Shown here: piece after piece, positions 38,387 through 51,400 of the stretch
How the letters are laid out: the number at the start of each line of letters is the position of its first letter
Position numbering within the stretch: position 1 is the first letter of the stretch
Assembly: GCA_914767715.1 (NCBI GenBank)
Contig: OU612066.1
Span: 20,370,283 to 20,434,282, forward strand
Length of the DNA stretch: 64,000 nucleotides
Reading direction: 5' to 3'
Origin: Membranipora membranacea
Taxonomy: Eukaryota > Bryozoa > Gymnolaemata > Cheilostomatida > Membraniporidae
The notes under the pieces: generated by a model
What the model was told of the DNA's origin: nothing
Database searches by the model: none
Seen by the model: the letters and a program-made list of their open reading frames with translations, nothing else
Program-made: the position numbers and the translations under genes

Positions 38387-41300
38387 ATGGATTACAAAAA
38401 TCTATCGCATTCCATCAGAGCCGCAGTTTTAACATTCTTTATCACATTCTGCTATCTACAATTTACAGATGCTGCAAAGTAAGTATGCTGACAGCTCTTT
38501 GATGATGTTTTTCAGGTTTTTTTATGTTGACCTAGTTGAAATTTTGTCCAGGTCTCCCGCCCAAATTGTTGAAATACACAATTGAGCGAGGTACCTGGAT
38601 GAAAACGGAACTTCCATATAGATTATTGATGGCATTTTCTTGGGAATTGCGCTTTTTCTGTCCCCTTAGATCATTTAATCCTATTCAGAGCCTAATCCAT
38701 GCTAATATTTGACAACAAATGCCAGGATTTTCTCACCCATTGCACAACATAGAGGATGAGGGATGCCCTCAAACATTCCGACAATGCGTTTTGTTGAAAA
38801 GCATCAATTGATCTGAAAGCCGAACAATCTAAAGGGCTTATCCTTATCGCATTGCAGTTTTATTTGTCTCCTTGCTGCAGTGAACCTAACCGAGCATTGT
38901 TTATCTCATTTCTAAGTGGCCCATCAACAAGACAGGATTAGTGGTTACAATCCATTATTGCCCTGACACCTCTTGCTAAGCTAGCTGTCTATAGCATATT
39001 TCTCATGCTGTCGCTGTAAATATTTGTCAGAATTTGATATTAATGTTTAATATTTTAGGCAACAACTGAGAGGACCAAATATTTGTTATCATTATGATAT
39101 CGGACGCTATTGCTGCTCTGGCTTCGAAGAGGTCAATGGGTTCTGCGTTCTCAAGAGAAGACAAATATCTCCAGCAGGTAAATTGATCACATATTTGCAA
39201 TAAATATTTTGCAATTCGATCGACTTTGGAGTTCTAGAAAAGGATATTTGTGTCAAATAATCACACCTATGGCAAGCCCATGTTGATATGTGAAACTGCC
39301 ACCAGATCAAAGCTAAAGGCCATTGTTATTCCAAAAAAATGCACATAGATGTATTTTTGACTGTACAAATTAATTCAGATTGAGAAGCGTTAATACTTGA
39401 CTTGACAACAGTTGTGTGGAATAAGTGTGACAAATCTTTTTTTCGTATTAAGCTGTGCATATTTTAGGTGCGTGACATGTTTATTGCTTTGGGAGTTATT
39501 TCCAGTGCTGTTCGCACTGTGCCTAATCTGTAACATTGTGAAATTAATACCCTCTTACAACATAACTCTAAGACTGATTTCCTATTGAGTTATTGTTAGA
39601 ACAAATGTGAATATAAAATTTCACTGACGGAAGTTAATCGGATATCTCGATAATTAAATTTATCTTGAATATCAACTAAGAAGTTTTGCTATGAAAACAT
39701 TATAATTCTTAGAAGAATACTTTTAAATCCGTTATTGAATGAATGAATGCAACAGAATAGGGGTTGAAAATGTGAGGTGTGTACAAATCCGGCTATTAAT
39801 GCGCAGTATAAAATGTTAGGGCTTCTCATGTTATAAATAAACGTGAGTAAAAACGATGGCAAAATAGTCAGTAATGATATATAACGGATTGTGATGCAGG
39901 TGCACAACTTTTGGTGATGCAGACAGTAGAATATAGCAAAAAATGTTATGTATGCTACACCATGTAGATTTTAGATGGAAAATTCTCAGATTGCAATCAC
40001 GAAAAAGTTTTTGAAATTGAACTGATTGGATTCTAGATTGAAGAATATTGATTTACGCAGTTGTGCAGAGGAAGAGTTCATAATCGCTTTCCCCATCCTT
40101 GGGAAAGCCAGGTTTGGTTTCATGAAAAGTCCATGTGTGCTAGCCTGACTCCATTCTCAGTTTACCTAGGACAAGTTTGTTCCCTCTGTTGTGTTGGATA
40201 GATATTGCAAAAGTTGGGTATCAAGGCACGGTTTATCTATGTATCTGTTGTTATGTTTTAGCCCCAAGAACACTGCCTGCGTTTATCAACAGAGGATTTA
40301 GCCGAGGCAGCAGAGTGAAGTTTGCTCCTAAGCCGGATCAAAATCAGAGACTTGTAAATCTGTCACCTGTAGATAGGAACGGCAGACCGACCGCTGGTGT
40401 CGAATATTCTCATGGCAGACAGGAGGAGATAACTTATAAACCAAACAAAGGTATCTATAGATATAATTGACCAATCAAAACTCAGTATTTTTCTACAGTC
40501 ACCCTCCCTGCTGAAACCTTAACCACAACCACGAAGAAAGCGAATTAGAAATCATAGAACTCAAGTTCTCTGGCTAACTAAAGAGTTTTTAAACTATTTG
40601 GGTTAACAAGAAATCATAGAACTCAAGTTCTTCGACTAACTGAAGGTTTTTTTTAACTCTGCGGGTTGACAGATAGACAAGGATAGTTATTGTAACAACC
40701 TTTTAAACAGTTGTGGTTTGACAAAATATTTGAGTTTCACTCCCTGTTTTAGCTGCTACCTTTTGTATCACTTATGGTATGATTGTATAAAAGAGAAGTG
40801 CATTCTTATAATATATCTGCTGCACATGCGTGTTACTGATAGAAAGAAAATCGCTCACATATGTTTAATTTTTACTCTGAGCTTTTGATTGATCATAGCA
40901 GTGCAGAAAAGTAAATTGAAATGACCTCTGCAGAAGAATCTGTACCCGTTTAAGATTTAAGAGAAAATCTTTTTGGAAATGTATCAAGAAGAGTTAAACT
41001 CAAAGTTAAGAGCGGACAAATCACAAGACGTATTATTATATTGGCCTTGTTTACAAAATGTAAATATTAGCACTAATTTCTAGGTGGTGTTGAAACTTTG
41101 AATGCTGGCAGCAGCAAAGCTAAAACAGATTATTACATTCCGTATGATATGGAACTCATCCGACAGCAGAATAAGAGGCGACATCGAACAAGTGCCCCTG
41201 AGCAGACAACACCTAGATCTTCAGTCAGATTCGCTCCCTCTCCTAAACCTAACAGGCCATGGGATAAAAAACAGGACAGGATCCGCCATAACTACAGCCA

Positions 41301-44300
41301 TCAGGTACAGAAATCAATTCCTTACGCAATCATGTTACATAATTCGTTTTATGAATGGCAATGTCTTATAAGCAGTTTAGCAATTTTGATTTTGGGTTGT
41401 CAGTAGGTTGATTGTGAACAGTTTGCCAGGTCTCTAACATTGAACAAAAATTCAAGTGCTCTACCACATTACAAAAGGTATGATGTTAACTCGCGGGCAC
41501 AGGCTTCCAATACTGTTTTATCTTGCATACATTGCAATTATGGCATCACTATGCTTCCAACAAGCTGTTTATATCGAAATTTATTGCTTAGGTTATTCAA
41601 AGAAAAACTGATCAAGGCATGATCCGTGCTGAGATGCAGAACATTGATAGTAAAGATACAACGGCAGCTTATCAAGGTCGATACCCATCATACTACAGGG
41701 GGGATAATAACAACTACAACAACAACAACGACAATACAATGTCTTTCAAACAGCGACCCCTAGTGGTGTATGGAGGTGAACAAGAAACCACTCAAAAACC
41801 CAGGTTTGTTATCGGTCAGATGTAGGATCTTGGGTTTAGTTATTTCCGGTTAAAATTCATGGATTGCTTTTGCAAAGCAACCATGTGATTGCACTACATG
41901 GTGTGCGCAGCGTCTGTACAGTCTATCCAGTGAAAGATGAGGTAGCTCTTAGATTAAAATACTAAATGCTGGATGCTATGAATGTATACAAATTGAAATT
42001 AATTTATCATGTATCTAATGAATAAATAGTAAATAAAAACTTATCATTTATAGATTAGACAACGCAGGAGAGAACAGAATATATTTCAGCCCAAAACCAA
42101 TTCTACCTGCAAATGGAAAGACTCAGTACCAGGGTCAGATGTATGGACAACCCCAGTCAGGGAATCAGAACCAAGGCTACCAGAACCAAGGCTATCAGCC
42201 ACAGCAAGAATCTCAATCAGATGATGATAACATTATTCAGTTCCAGAGTATGTGAATTTCGGCAATAATTACGATTTAATTTTGCTTCCCTAGTATAACT
42301 GTGTGATGTCAGACAAGATTGCTGACCAAGCTCCATTTTAAGAGCGCAAAATTTTGCAACAAATGGTCTCTGTTCTTGTCAATAAAATTATGGTCTATCT
42401 ATGGTCTATGGTGCATGTCAATAAAATGTAAAAGTTTTTCTTTTCTCTTGACGCGGAACATTTATAAACCGCACATAGTTCTGACTGTCATTACCCTGGT
42501 TCAAATCTCTGGTTTTAGATTGCCCGGAAGGTTACACTTCCGTATATTCACCAGAAGATGGACAGTTCTGTTACCCCACCACTGCCCTGACTAGTGGCTC
42601 TCAGTCTAACAGTGGAAGAGCTCCGATTCGAGGAGATGGAGCGCTCAGATGCCCACCAGGTGAGAAGATGGATTCAGGCATTCAATTTTTACACTACCAT
42701 GTGCTGTTGAATGCTCTCAGCTGATATTATCTTAACTTGGAGCAATGCTGAATGACTCGTCAGTAATCTTTTCTGACATTGCTGGCTAAAGCACTCAAAC
42801 TGTGCCGGGATAGCTGGTAGTATACTGGAATTGGCCTTGTCATGCGGCTAATTTTAGCAGCGTGACAAGGCTATAACGGAATGCTGTTACCAGCTAATCC
42901 GGCACAGATTGAGCGCTTAAACTATATAGTATCATATAGTGTGCTTTCTCATTTTAATTCATGCCTGTCTTTTTTCATAACATAGGACATGACTTTCGAT
43001 CATCCCAGTTTGGAGATGCGTGTGTACCTTTCGACTGGCAGCCTTGCTCCGGAGAGCCAGGTTGTAACCATGCTGCCGAGCAGCCAATGGTCAACCCATT
43101 GTTTGTCAGCACCAACTGTCAATCTGATAACGGAGTATTTGTACCATGTCGTAACAGTCCTAGAGACAATGAAGCGGAGATACCTGTTGGGGGATTTCAA
43201 CCTGAAGGTATGCTTTGTGCTGTTCTTGCGGAAAACATTATGTGCAGCTTTTAAATTCCACAATGGAGTAAGAGGTAGCCCTGTCAGTTAGAGCGCCTGA
43301 CCTCTAATGGTATCAAATCACGCTGCAGTCGACCGACTACTGGGCTCCATTGACGCCCCAGGTGTGCTCCGACCTACCTACCAACTGAGAGCAATTTGGC
43401 ACCGAATACGGCAGCCGCGCCCTCAATACACTATTTTTGCTCAGTCTTCGGACAGAGACAGACTCGCAATTTAACCCACTTACCCGCTCTATGAAGTGGA
43501 TAGGAGCTTTTAGGTCAGATAAATTATGTCTTTGTGCTTTGTTGCTAACTGTGCAATCTGGTTATCCGGTTCTTATCATTGATACAGGCGGATGTACTGA
43601 CACTGGTTGTGGTGGCTCTCCTTCCTCCTCATGCGGTGAAACAGGATGTAATGACAAGATGACCTTCCCTACATCGGACTGTGGTTCTCAGGGCTGTTCA
43701 GACTGTGTTGATGGGGGTTGTGGAGGCTCCCCTACTTCAGATGGCGAGTTCCCAGTGCAGGCAGGTAGTGGAATGTGTCTAAATGGAGGTACAGCCGTGG
43801 AGAATGGATTTTGCGCTTGTGAGAAAGGATTCTATGGTAGCCAATGTGAAAATGGTAAGCTTCTGGGTTGACATTCACCAACAAAGAATAACAGTAATAG
43901 CAGGCCGGATGGAAAGCGTAGGCAAATTCTCAACAACCATTCTCAACAAAACCGGATTTGATGACAAAAGAAAAGAATTAAAGACGATAATGTCATAAAA
44001 AAGGAAGAAAAGTTGTGCCTTGATCGTCAACATAATTACTCTATTCATGCATTGATGGGTAAGATTAGTGTTTCAGATCCCCGAGCTCTTTACAACATCC
44101 AAATATCTTTACACTCTTCCAAGGTCTCTCTTTTTTCAAACTCAATTCAAATCTCCTTGCTCACCTTAGTTACCAACTGACTCCTCTTTAACTCTATTCA
44201 GATATAGACGAATGCTTAGATCGATCACCATGTTCTCACGAGTGTCTGAACACAGTTGGATCGTATAAGTGTTTCTGCCCTGCCGGGTATGTGCTCGCTG

Positions 44301-45406
44301 ATGATGGATTTAGCTGTATTCTTATCACCTGTCCCAAGTGTCTCCATGGAGGTTACTGTGACCAGGAGACTAACCAATGTGTGTGTCCTGCAGGCTTTAC
44401 TGGACAGATATGTGAAATGGGTAAGTTTGATTTATTTCTAGGTCAAATTACCTAAGACAAAAAAGCAAAACGACTGACTAAATTTCAGACTGTTCCTAAT
44501 TTGTTGTCCAAACCATCACTGATGAGCTCCGAGATACTGCTTTCAAGGCGGAATACTCATTGCTGCTGCCTTTTGTGGTTAATTGAAATGGGTTGTGGTC
44601 CTGGAGTAAATAACACACCCCACTGCCAATTCTACTTCTAGTTTTCATATTTTGTTACATTTGGGACCTTCAAAAACAATGAGTGAGAAGGTTTAACTTT
44701 CTGACCTCCCTATGTTCCAAAGTTTAATCTCATACATCATCTAGCAACAAGACATTGGTGAAGAGTATGCTGATTTTAATAATATCCTAGCTTATCTCAA
44801 AACCTCAGATGAACTGCATTACACTTGCACCAGCGTGTCTCCCGCCCATCTTTCTGTCATATGAAGTAATTTTTCCCTTTCTCCACAGATATTGATGAGT
44901 GCTCAGTACCAGGAACATGCTCACACGGATGTAGAAACATATTTGGTAGTTACGCATGTTTATGTAGACAAGGCTACACACTGCTGCGAGACGGACGGAC
45001 ATGCCAGGACTGGAGGTGTCAACCAAACTGTGTGAACGGAGGAGTGTGTGTTAAAAACAGGTGTCTATGTCCTCCAGGCTACTCGGGAATCATCTGTCAA
45101 TTCAGTAAGTATATTCCTGTGTCCCTGGTCATGTCAGTTATAGTTAGTATTTGTTTGATGACATGTCTCACCCTTGAGATTATGACTGGAAGTTGTATTA
45201 GGAATGTTGAAAGGAAAATATAGTCTCTCCATGGTCTTATTCCATGGTACAACATTATCAGCTCATAGAAATTATACTTATGTAGATAGTTCACTTTGAG
45301 CAAACCAATGTACATTTGGATACTTGGAAAAGATAACTGACACAGGACAACAGTGATCAAAGACTCACTGATTTGTTGTATTTGTTCTACAGATAACAGG
45401 CTCTGA
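38387..45406 (+). CDS. Secreted multi-EGF extracellular protein
   Basis: Twelve exons, phase-consistent, 701 aa: 38387-38478, 39059-39177, 40262-40450, 41084-41304, 41592-41803, 42054-42247, 42519-42659, 42986-43207, 43588-43854, 44202-44420, 44889-45104, 45393-45406. A signal peptide ending near TDAAK is followed by a small Cys module ([14 protein letters not shown], then GFCV). Residues about 70-340 are Pro/Asn/Gln-rich and low in cysteine, with FAPKP- and FAPSPKP-type repeats. Two Cys-containing exons and a Gly/Cys-rich segment (GCGGSP twice) come next. The end has EGF, calcium-binding EGF ([17 protein letters not shown]), EGF, calcium-binding EGF ([17 protein letters not shown]) and EGF-like [11 protein letters not shown]. 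The EGF exons are all bounded by phase-1 introns, the classic shuffling class. No transmembrane segment is seen, so it is probably extracellular matrix or a secreted ligand. No orthologue is recognised. Confidence 0.85.
42787..42920. mobile_element. 134-bp fold-back MITE
   Basis: The whole segment folds on itself. The left end, TAAAGCACTCAAACTGTGCC, matches the inverse of the right end at about 85 percent, and pairing continues to a centre of CATGCGGCTAATTTTAGCAG. No coding capacity. It lies in the intron at 42660-42985 of the EGF gene. Confidence 0.8.
43273..43430 (+). mobile_element. Degenerate tRNA-like SINE fragment
   Basis: A GC-richer segment in the EGF gene intron 43208-43587. GTCAGTTAGAGCGCCTGACC resembles a tRNA D-arm and anticodon region including an A box, and GGTATCAAATC resembles a decayed B box. 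No simple tail is seen. Confidence 0.45.
44202..45104 (+). other. Calcium-binding EGF module exons (two symmetrical 1-1 exons)
   Basis: The exons 44202-44420 and 44889-45104 each encode one calcium-binding EGF module followed by one short EGF module and are flanked by phase-1 introns. Both show D-I-D-E-C at the start and the C-x-N-x4-Y-x-C-x-C hydroxylation consensus. The near-identical layout suggests that one exon arose by duplication of the other. Confidence 0.8.
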
Positions 45407-48400
45407 CAGGCTGAACAGGAACTTCTGGATGTTTCTACTAAATGATTCTGAATGTAACTGTATTACTCACCTGAACCCACAGGTCTATTTATCAGGGAAT
45501 CAACCCGTCAGCTATTATGAAGGAACCAATGAATGTTTTCTCAGGGCTTACACTTGTTACTCAGTGTTATAACTAGCTGCCTCTGGGACTTTGTGATTTG
45601 CATCAGTTCTTTGCTTTTTTTGTTATTTACTCTCAATCTATGGCGCATTGTGAGGAGAGGAGCCGCCATTTATATCAATTATGTGACTCTGGATGATAAG
45701 CTGTTATGGAATTTCAAGAAAGCACCCTGTTGTGCTGGGTCCGCAGATTAAGAGTTATTTTTAGTTACTGTAACTTATCGCAGTGTCATGTTGAGTCATG
45801 TTGATTTTTGTTTTGCTGACCCTTTATCCGGCTATTTATTTATTTATCTGTCAGCAGGAGATCTAGTTTTTCAACCGGCTCCCTCTTCATTAACAGAGCA
45901 AAATTTGTAACATCAAAGTCATAAACATGTGCTTCAAATATTACATCCACCCAGATACTTAATCGAAACAGCATTTTCTGCTTTAAAAAATAAATTAAAT
46001 CATTGCCGAAATCTAGGTGATATAATTTATCTCCTGTTGATATCAATAGATGAACTCGCTACCGAGCAGAAAAGGATGCAAAAAATTATAAAATAAAAGT
46101 TAAACTTCTGATAACTCAATGAAATCAAGGGTCTTAAAACTGACATCCATCCATATATGGCACACAAACAACAGTAGGCAATTTTGAATATGCGCAACCG
46201 CAAAACAGAAATTGTACATATGTGTGAAGCATTCTTAGTTTGCATCATCGTATAGCAAGCTTCTCTCTAGCATATGAATTTTGAGGCCTGGCTACAACAG
46301 AGAACCGTATTGATTTCCTGTGATCAATGTCTCTTCCTCAGCCAACATTGACAAATCTTCACTGGTGATTGTCAGGCTATTGCAAAGTCTACAGAAAATT
46401 TGATACCTGCCACTAACAATCATAGCAAACTTAGGTAGTCTTCCAGCCTCAATCTGGCGACTTACGTTGGCCAATGCGTTGGCTCTGACTAGTTTGGTGG
46501 AGTGGAAAAGTGAAAAATTTGGATCCAACACATCGGCTTATGGTGGCCCACCTCATGGCATCCATGAAAGATTGTGTAGAAAAAATTTATATAGGGTGAT
46601 ATTATTTCTTTTCTGTAGTCTGGTTACCTATCATAACCTTTCCTCTTTATACCATTTTTTATTACAAGTTTAAAAGTCTACCAAAGAATCATCAATACCT
46701 GACAGATACCTCAGAAAATTCCTAGTAGTTTCAACCAGCAATAGCAGCAGATACTCAAAGGATATGGATAATCGAATCACGGGGCTAAAAAAAAAGTTGC
46801 CCTCCTGCTTCGGGATCTCACATTTTACATGACTCTTTCTTCGATAGACATTTTGCAATGAACTTTCAGATTTGAGGTAAATTCTGTAGTCACATACACT
46901 CTCTGGCAACTGATGATTCATGATCAGTCAGGATGTCTCTATCTATCTCATGTAATTGGAGTAACAAAGGGGGACGACTCAGTATCCTGATGTGTGACAT
47001 AATTTCCTTGTACCATTACGCAGTTATATTCATACATGCGGCATGAGAAGGCAACTCTGAAAAAAAGTTTCAAATAACTACAGCAGGGAGTTTAGCCTCC
47101 CTAATGATACTGAACAGCAGCCTGAGAACTGGGAAAAAAATTTTCTGCCAGTAACCCAGGCTTATACTTATAGTAAGAGTGACTGATAACAAACAAACTG
47201 ATTACTTGGGTACAAGCTCCATTCAGGTGAGAACCTACTGTTGATCCTTTCACAAAATATTCCTATAACCTGTTGCGTCACAAATGGAAACAAGCGGGTT
47301 AAATTGTCGCTTGTCTCTCAGCTGTCACGCCTCCGTTGTCAGATAGAGAGAGGCAGACAAATAACAGCCAAACAGGCACAACTCCAAATTTAGACATAGA
47401 TTGCATCATTATTAATTATTGTTTTATTTTTAGACTTTTGCAGGGAGTTTATGACTTGTCAAGAAGACAATATTCATCTCATTTGCATAGGATGCGATAT
47501 TTAACAGTGTATATGTAAATTTCTATTATAGCTAGTTGGTCATTTGAGGAGAAATAATTCTATAATAAAGTGCATGATTACTCTACACAAGGCGAAGAAA
47601 CTACACATTTAGATTTTAAGCAATGTGATTATATTATAGGTCAGCGTCTGTTGCAAAATAGAATATTCCATCAGTTTAGAATGGCAGAAAAAAAGTTGCA
47701 AAAGAAAATGATAACTCAATGTCAGCATAAAAATACACTATAATGAGTCTGTGACTTAAACAAAGATATCATAAAATCTAAACTATTTGGGTTTTCTACA
47801 AAAGCATGAAGCACTATAGGTATACACACATGACCTGTGTGCATTGAAATTAATTAAAAGATATAATTTGCCTACAAGAGTTGTGTGTCCTGTGAGTTAT
47901 GTTTGTGAAAAATCTTGAGAAACCCAAGTAAGTTAAGCCCACTGGGAAATATCAACGATGACATCATAGTGAGTTTATTAGGGAAAAGATGAGATTAGCC
48001 AATAATGACCACACATTTATGGCCGAACCAGATAGTGCCTTGCTAATCGCCCTATCAATCACAATGTATCAATATCGATAATCTAAACCAACAAAATATT
48101 CAATCTCAAGAATTAAGGATTAGATAATACTAACTAGAGACCATTGGTGAGTTACGTAACCTAACTAAACTGAAAAATACAGAGAGAGAGAGGGCATACT
48201 GATACTACAGTAGGTATGTATAGACAAGCATATATGGCAAAGTGTATCGAACATTGACATGCATCACACATGAAAACTTTGAAAAAATTTCATGTGATAA
48301 TAAATGTGGGTAAGAAATAAATGCAGCCTTGCGCTTTTTATGAATGGGAAGTTCCCCTCTCTCCAATGGGGATTCTAATATAGACCGAAAGCTGATGACT

Positions 48401-48439
48401 TGAGGTTAAATACCGAGCCAATTAGATACTTTCCTGTGT
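45407..48439. other. Intergenic region between convergent EGF and MACPF genes
   Basis: The two genes converge here, so both 3' untranslated regions fall in it. Two minus-strand open stretches (46292-46531, 46670-46921) have fairly protein-like composition but no family match. A short GA run is at 48181-48193. Confidence 0.5.
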
Positions 48440-51400
48440 TTAGGTAAGTATTTTGAAAATGTCAATCCTCTGCCTGTGATTTGGGACCATAACCATGAAC
48501 CCATTCATAGTGGTATTAATTCGAAAAACTGAATGAGATTGTACCGGGTTGTTCTTTGAATACATGTAATTCATACAATTGGTTGACAGCTCCCACGCTG
48601 CGGCCACACAAAGAATCCTAGTTTTACAATGACTTGCACAATCGTCGGCAGTTCGAACATTCTCAACAGCAATGGTTGTAATATTTAGGAGTTCACTATT
48701 CTCAAGCTTCCTACTTAAACTACTGTCAGTTGTGAAGTTGAGCCACCCACTAACTGCTCGCTCAGGGAAAAATTCCACCACATCTGCAGCTTGCTTCACT
48801 TCAACAAACTCAGTATTCCAGTCATTCATGAACATTTTGCATGCTAGTACTTGGTTAGAAGAAAGAGCTAAACAGTTAATGTTGCTGAGACATGTTTTCC
48901 GGCAACATTGATAATCACAGTTCAAAAGATTAGAATATTCTGTCGATACTAATGTCATACCATACAGTGGTATACCATAATCAAGTTTGGATTTCCTGAA
49001 AGCTCGCTTTGCAAAATCTGGCATCATGTATGTTTCAAAGTTGTACAATGTTGTTGAAACCAAAGTTTCACTGTGTTCTTTATATGTTGCACAATTAAAC
49101 TTGAAATCAGATGAATTGGTAACTTCATAACCCAAACAGAGGCTGTAGCTGGTGCAAACTAAGGCACAAAACTCGTTTAGCTCTGCAAATGTGGAATAAT
49201 GAAGTATGCTCATCTTATTCAAACGTACCACTGACAAGTCATAACGCAGAAGGGTCAATCCCATAGGTTGGGGCAATGCATGAGGGTCAACGTATGTGTT
49301 ACAGCCATTACATCGACGCAAGGTAACCCTGGTTCCTTGTGTGTCGTCCACATCAAGTCGACACTGGGTTCCTGCCTTATAATGACGATGCGTGCTAGGA
49401 TACATAGTGACCATTTTACAGTTTTTCCGTTTGTTGCATTCAGTGATGCATTCATCAAGGGTAAAATTTTTTATATTTTTAAACGACACAGAATCCATTG
49501 CATAGTTGTCAAAGTTCGCAATCTTCATAACTGAATCATCATTGCAAAGAACTTCCAAGCCTTTATTTTCTAATTTACGACAATAGCTAGATGAAATTCT
49601 AAGCAAGCCATCCCTAATCTGTCGAGTATGCCTTGTACTTAGGATTTTTTTAACATTTAACCTTCTATCGTCAAAGAGCTCATAAATGGGAATGAAAGCA
49701 TACTGCATCGGAACGGGGGCATCTTTAACAGTGCTAGCCCAGGTCATCGCATCACCATCATATGGTGGGGGTGCGCCAATGCTTATGGTTGTTGTCCTGG
49801 CGCTTTCACGAAATGCACTTGCTGCTGAACTTTGGGACTCACTGAGACTGAATCCACCACTTAGTGAGAATATGCTGAAAAAATTAGCTTGAGCATTCAC
49901 ATTATAACTTGAACTAGATGAACTCTTCGATTCAGATTTGCTTGACGAAATTATATGTTGATACATAAACCTAGCACCATATACCATCTCACTTGGGAAA
50001 TGAGTGCCAAAATAATCGACAAAATCATATAACAAACCATCATCTATTGCTCCTGTATTTGTTATAGTTTTGTTCATTCTTCCTATCCACTCCATGACCT
50101 CAGGGCTGAAATCTGGGATATCAAGCTCATTCAATTTAGCAAAATAATATTTGCAGCTGGCTACTGATTGAATTATTTTGAATTTGCCAGCTCTGAAGGT
50201 TGATGATGCAGATTGGTAGCCAGAGCTAGCAGAAAAGGAGACTCCCCAACCCCTTGCACTGACCGATGCTTGACGACTCAATGATCTCTTCAAATCCAAC
50301 GAGTTTTCTATTGTACTTGAAGTAAATGAAGTACGACATGCAACATCCGGTGCAGCTGTCAGTCCGTTTGGAAGAGAGTATCTATCAAAAAAATTATAGA
50401 TATTGATCCAATATTGACCTTAACAAATCCAATAGTTTAGTTGGTTTGGTCAATTGCCTACATATTGAAACCAGTATGAGGGAACTTTTAAAATTGAATA
50501 TAACTTTTAGTATATACGCTGACTGACTTATATTCATTAAGCCTATAATTATGTGTGTTAAATGAGATTCCACCAGGGTAGTCCAAGACAATACAGAGGT
50601 ATTTTTTGAATATATTAACATGCTAAAGCGAAACCCATCATAACAACAGCTTTTGAGAAATACCCAGGAAGTTATCAATGACTACTGTTTTCAGTTAATA
50701 CTATTAGAGGACAATTCCTTTTTGCTAATAAAACAAGTGGCTTCACCTCAATCATCCATTTAAGGTCAATTACACATATTATACTATTTTAAAAGATGAC
50801 TTGTAACTTGACTAAACTCAAAATGACTTGACTCAATGGTGACTTAATCCAGGATATCAGATCAACATAAATGTAAACCATTACGATACCAATAAGTATG
50901 AAATGTTTTCAAGATGTAGCCCAAACAGAGAATGTTAAGACTTTCCCGCAGGGAAATAGTTTTGGTACCTCAAACATTTTGCCAAAACACTGCAAGGCAA
51001 AGCAACAACCTTACTCAGCAGTCATCACATGCACTTTAAAAATGGCCAAATATGTATCACTTGGCTCGAAAGTCTTTGAAGATAAAAAAAAGTGCAAACC
51101 CAATTACATGATTATCGTCAAAGGACTCTTTAGACATGACATCTCCGAGCCCAAACTAAAACACCCATATTCAAAGTATGATCAAAGATAATTAGGTAAT
51201 GGAAAAATATAACATTCCACTTCATTTCGTTACCTGCAGTCGGCTGTGTGGCGTCTCTCGCTGAAATCAAATGCAAATACCGGTCTTGTGAATCCTGGAT
51301 CCCGTCCGTCAGCCATAGGGTATCCCTTCAAAATGTTGTAGCCATAGAGACTGTAATCTATGTCAGGAAATGTTTTCTTCAAACCTCCTGATTGGCAATC

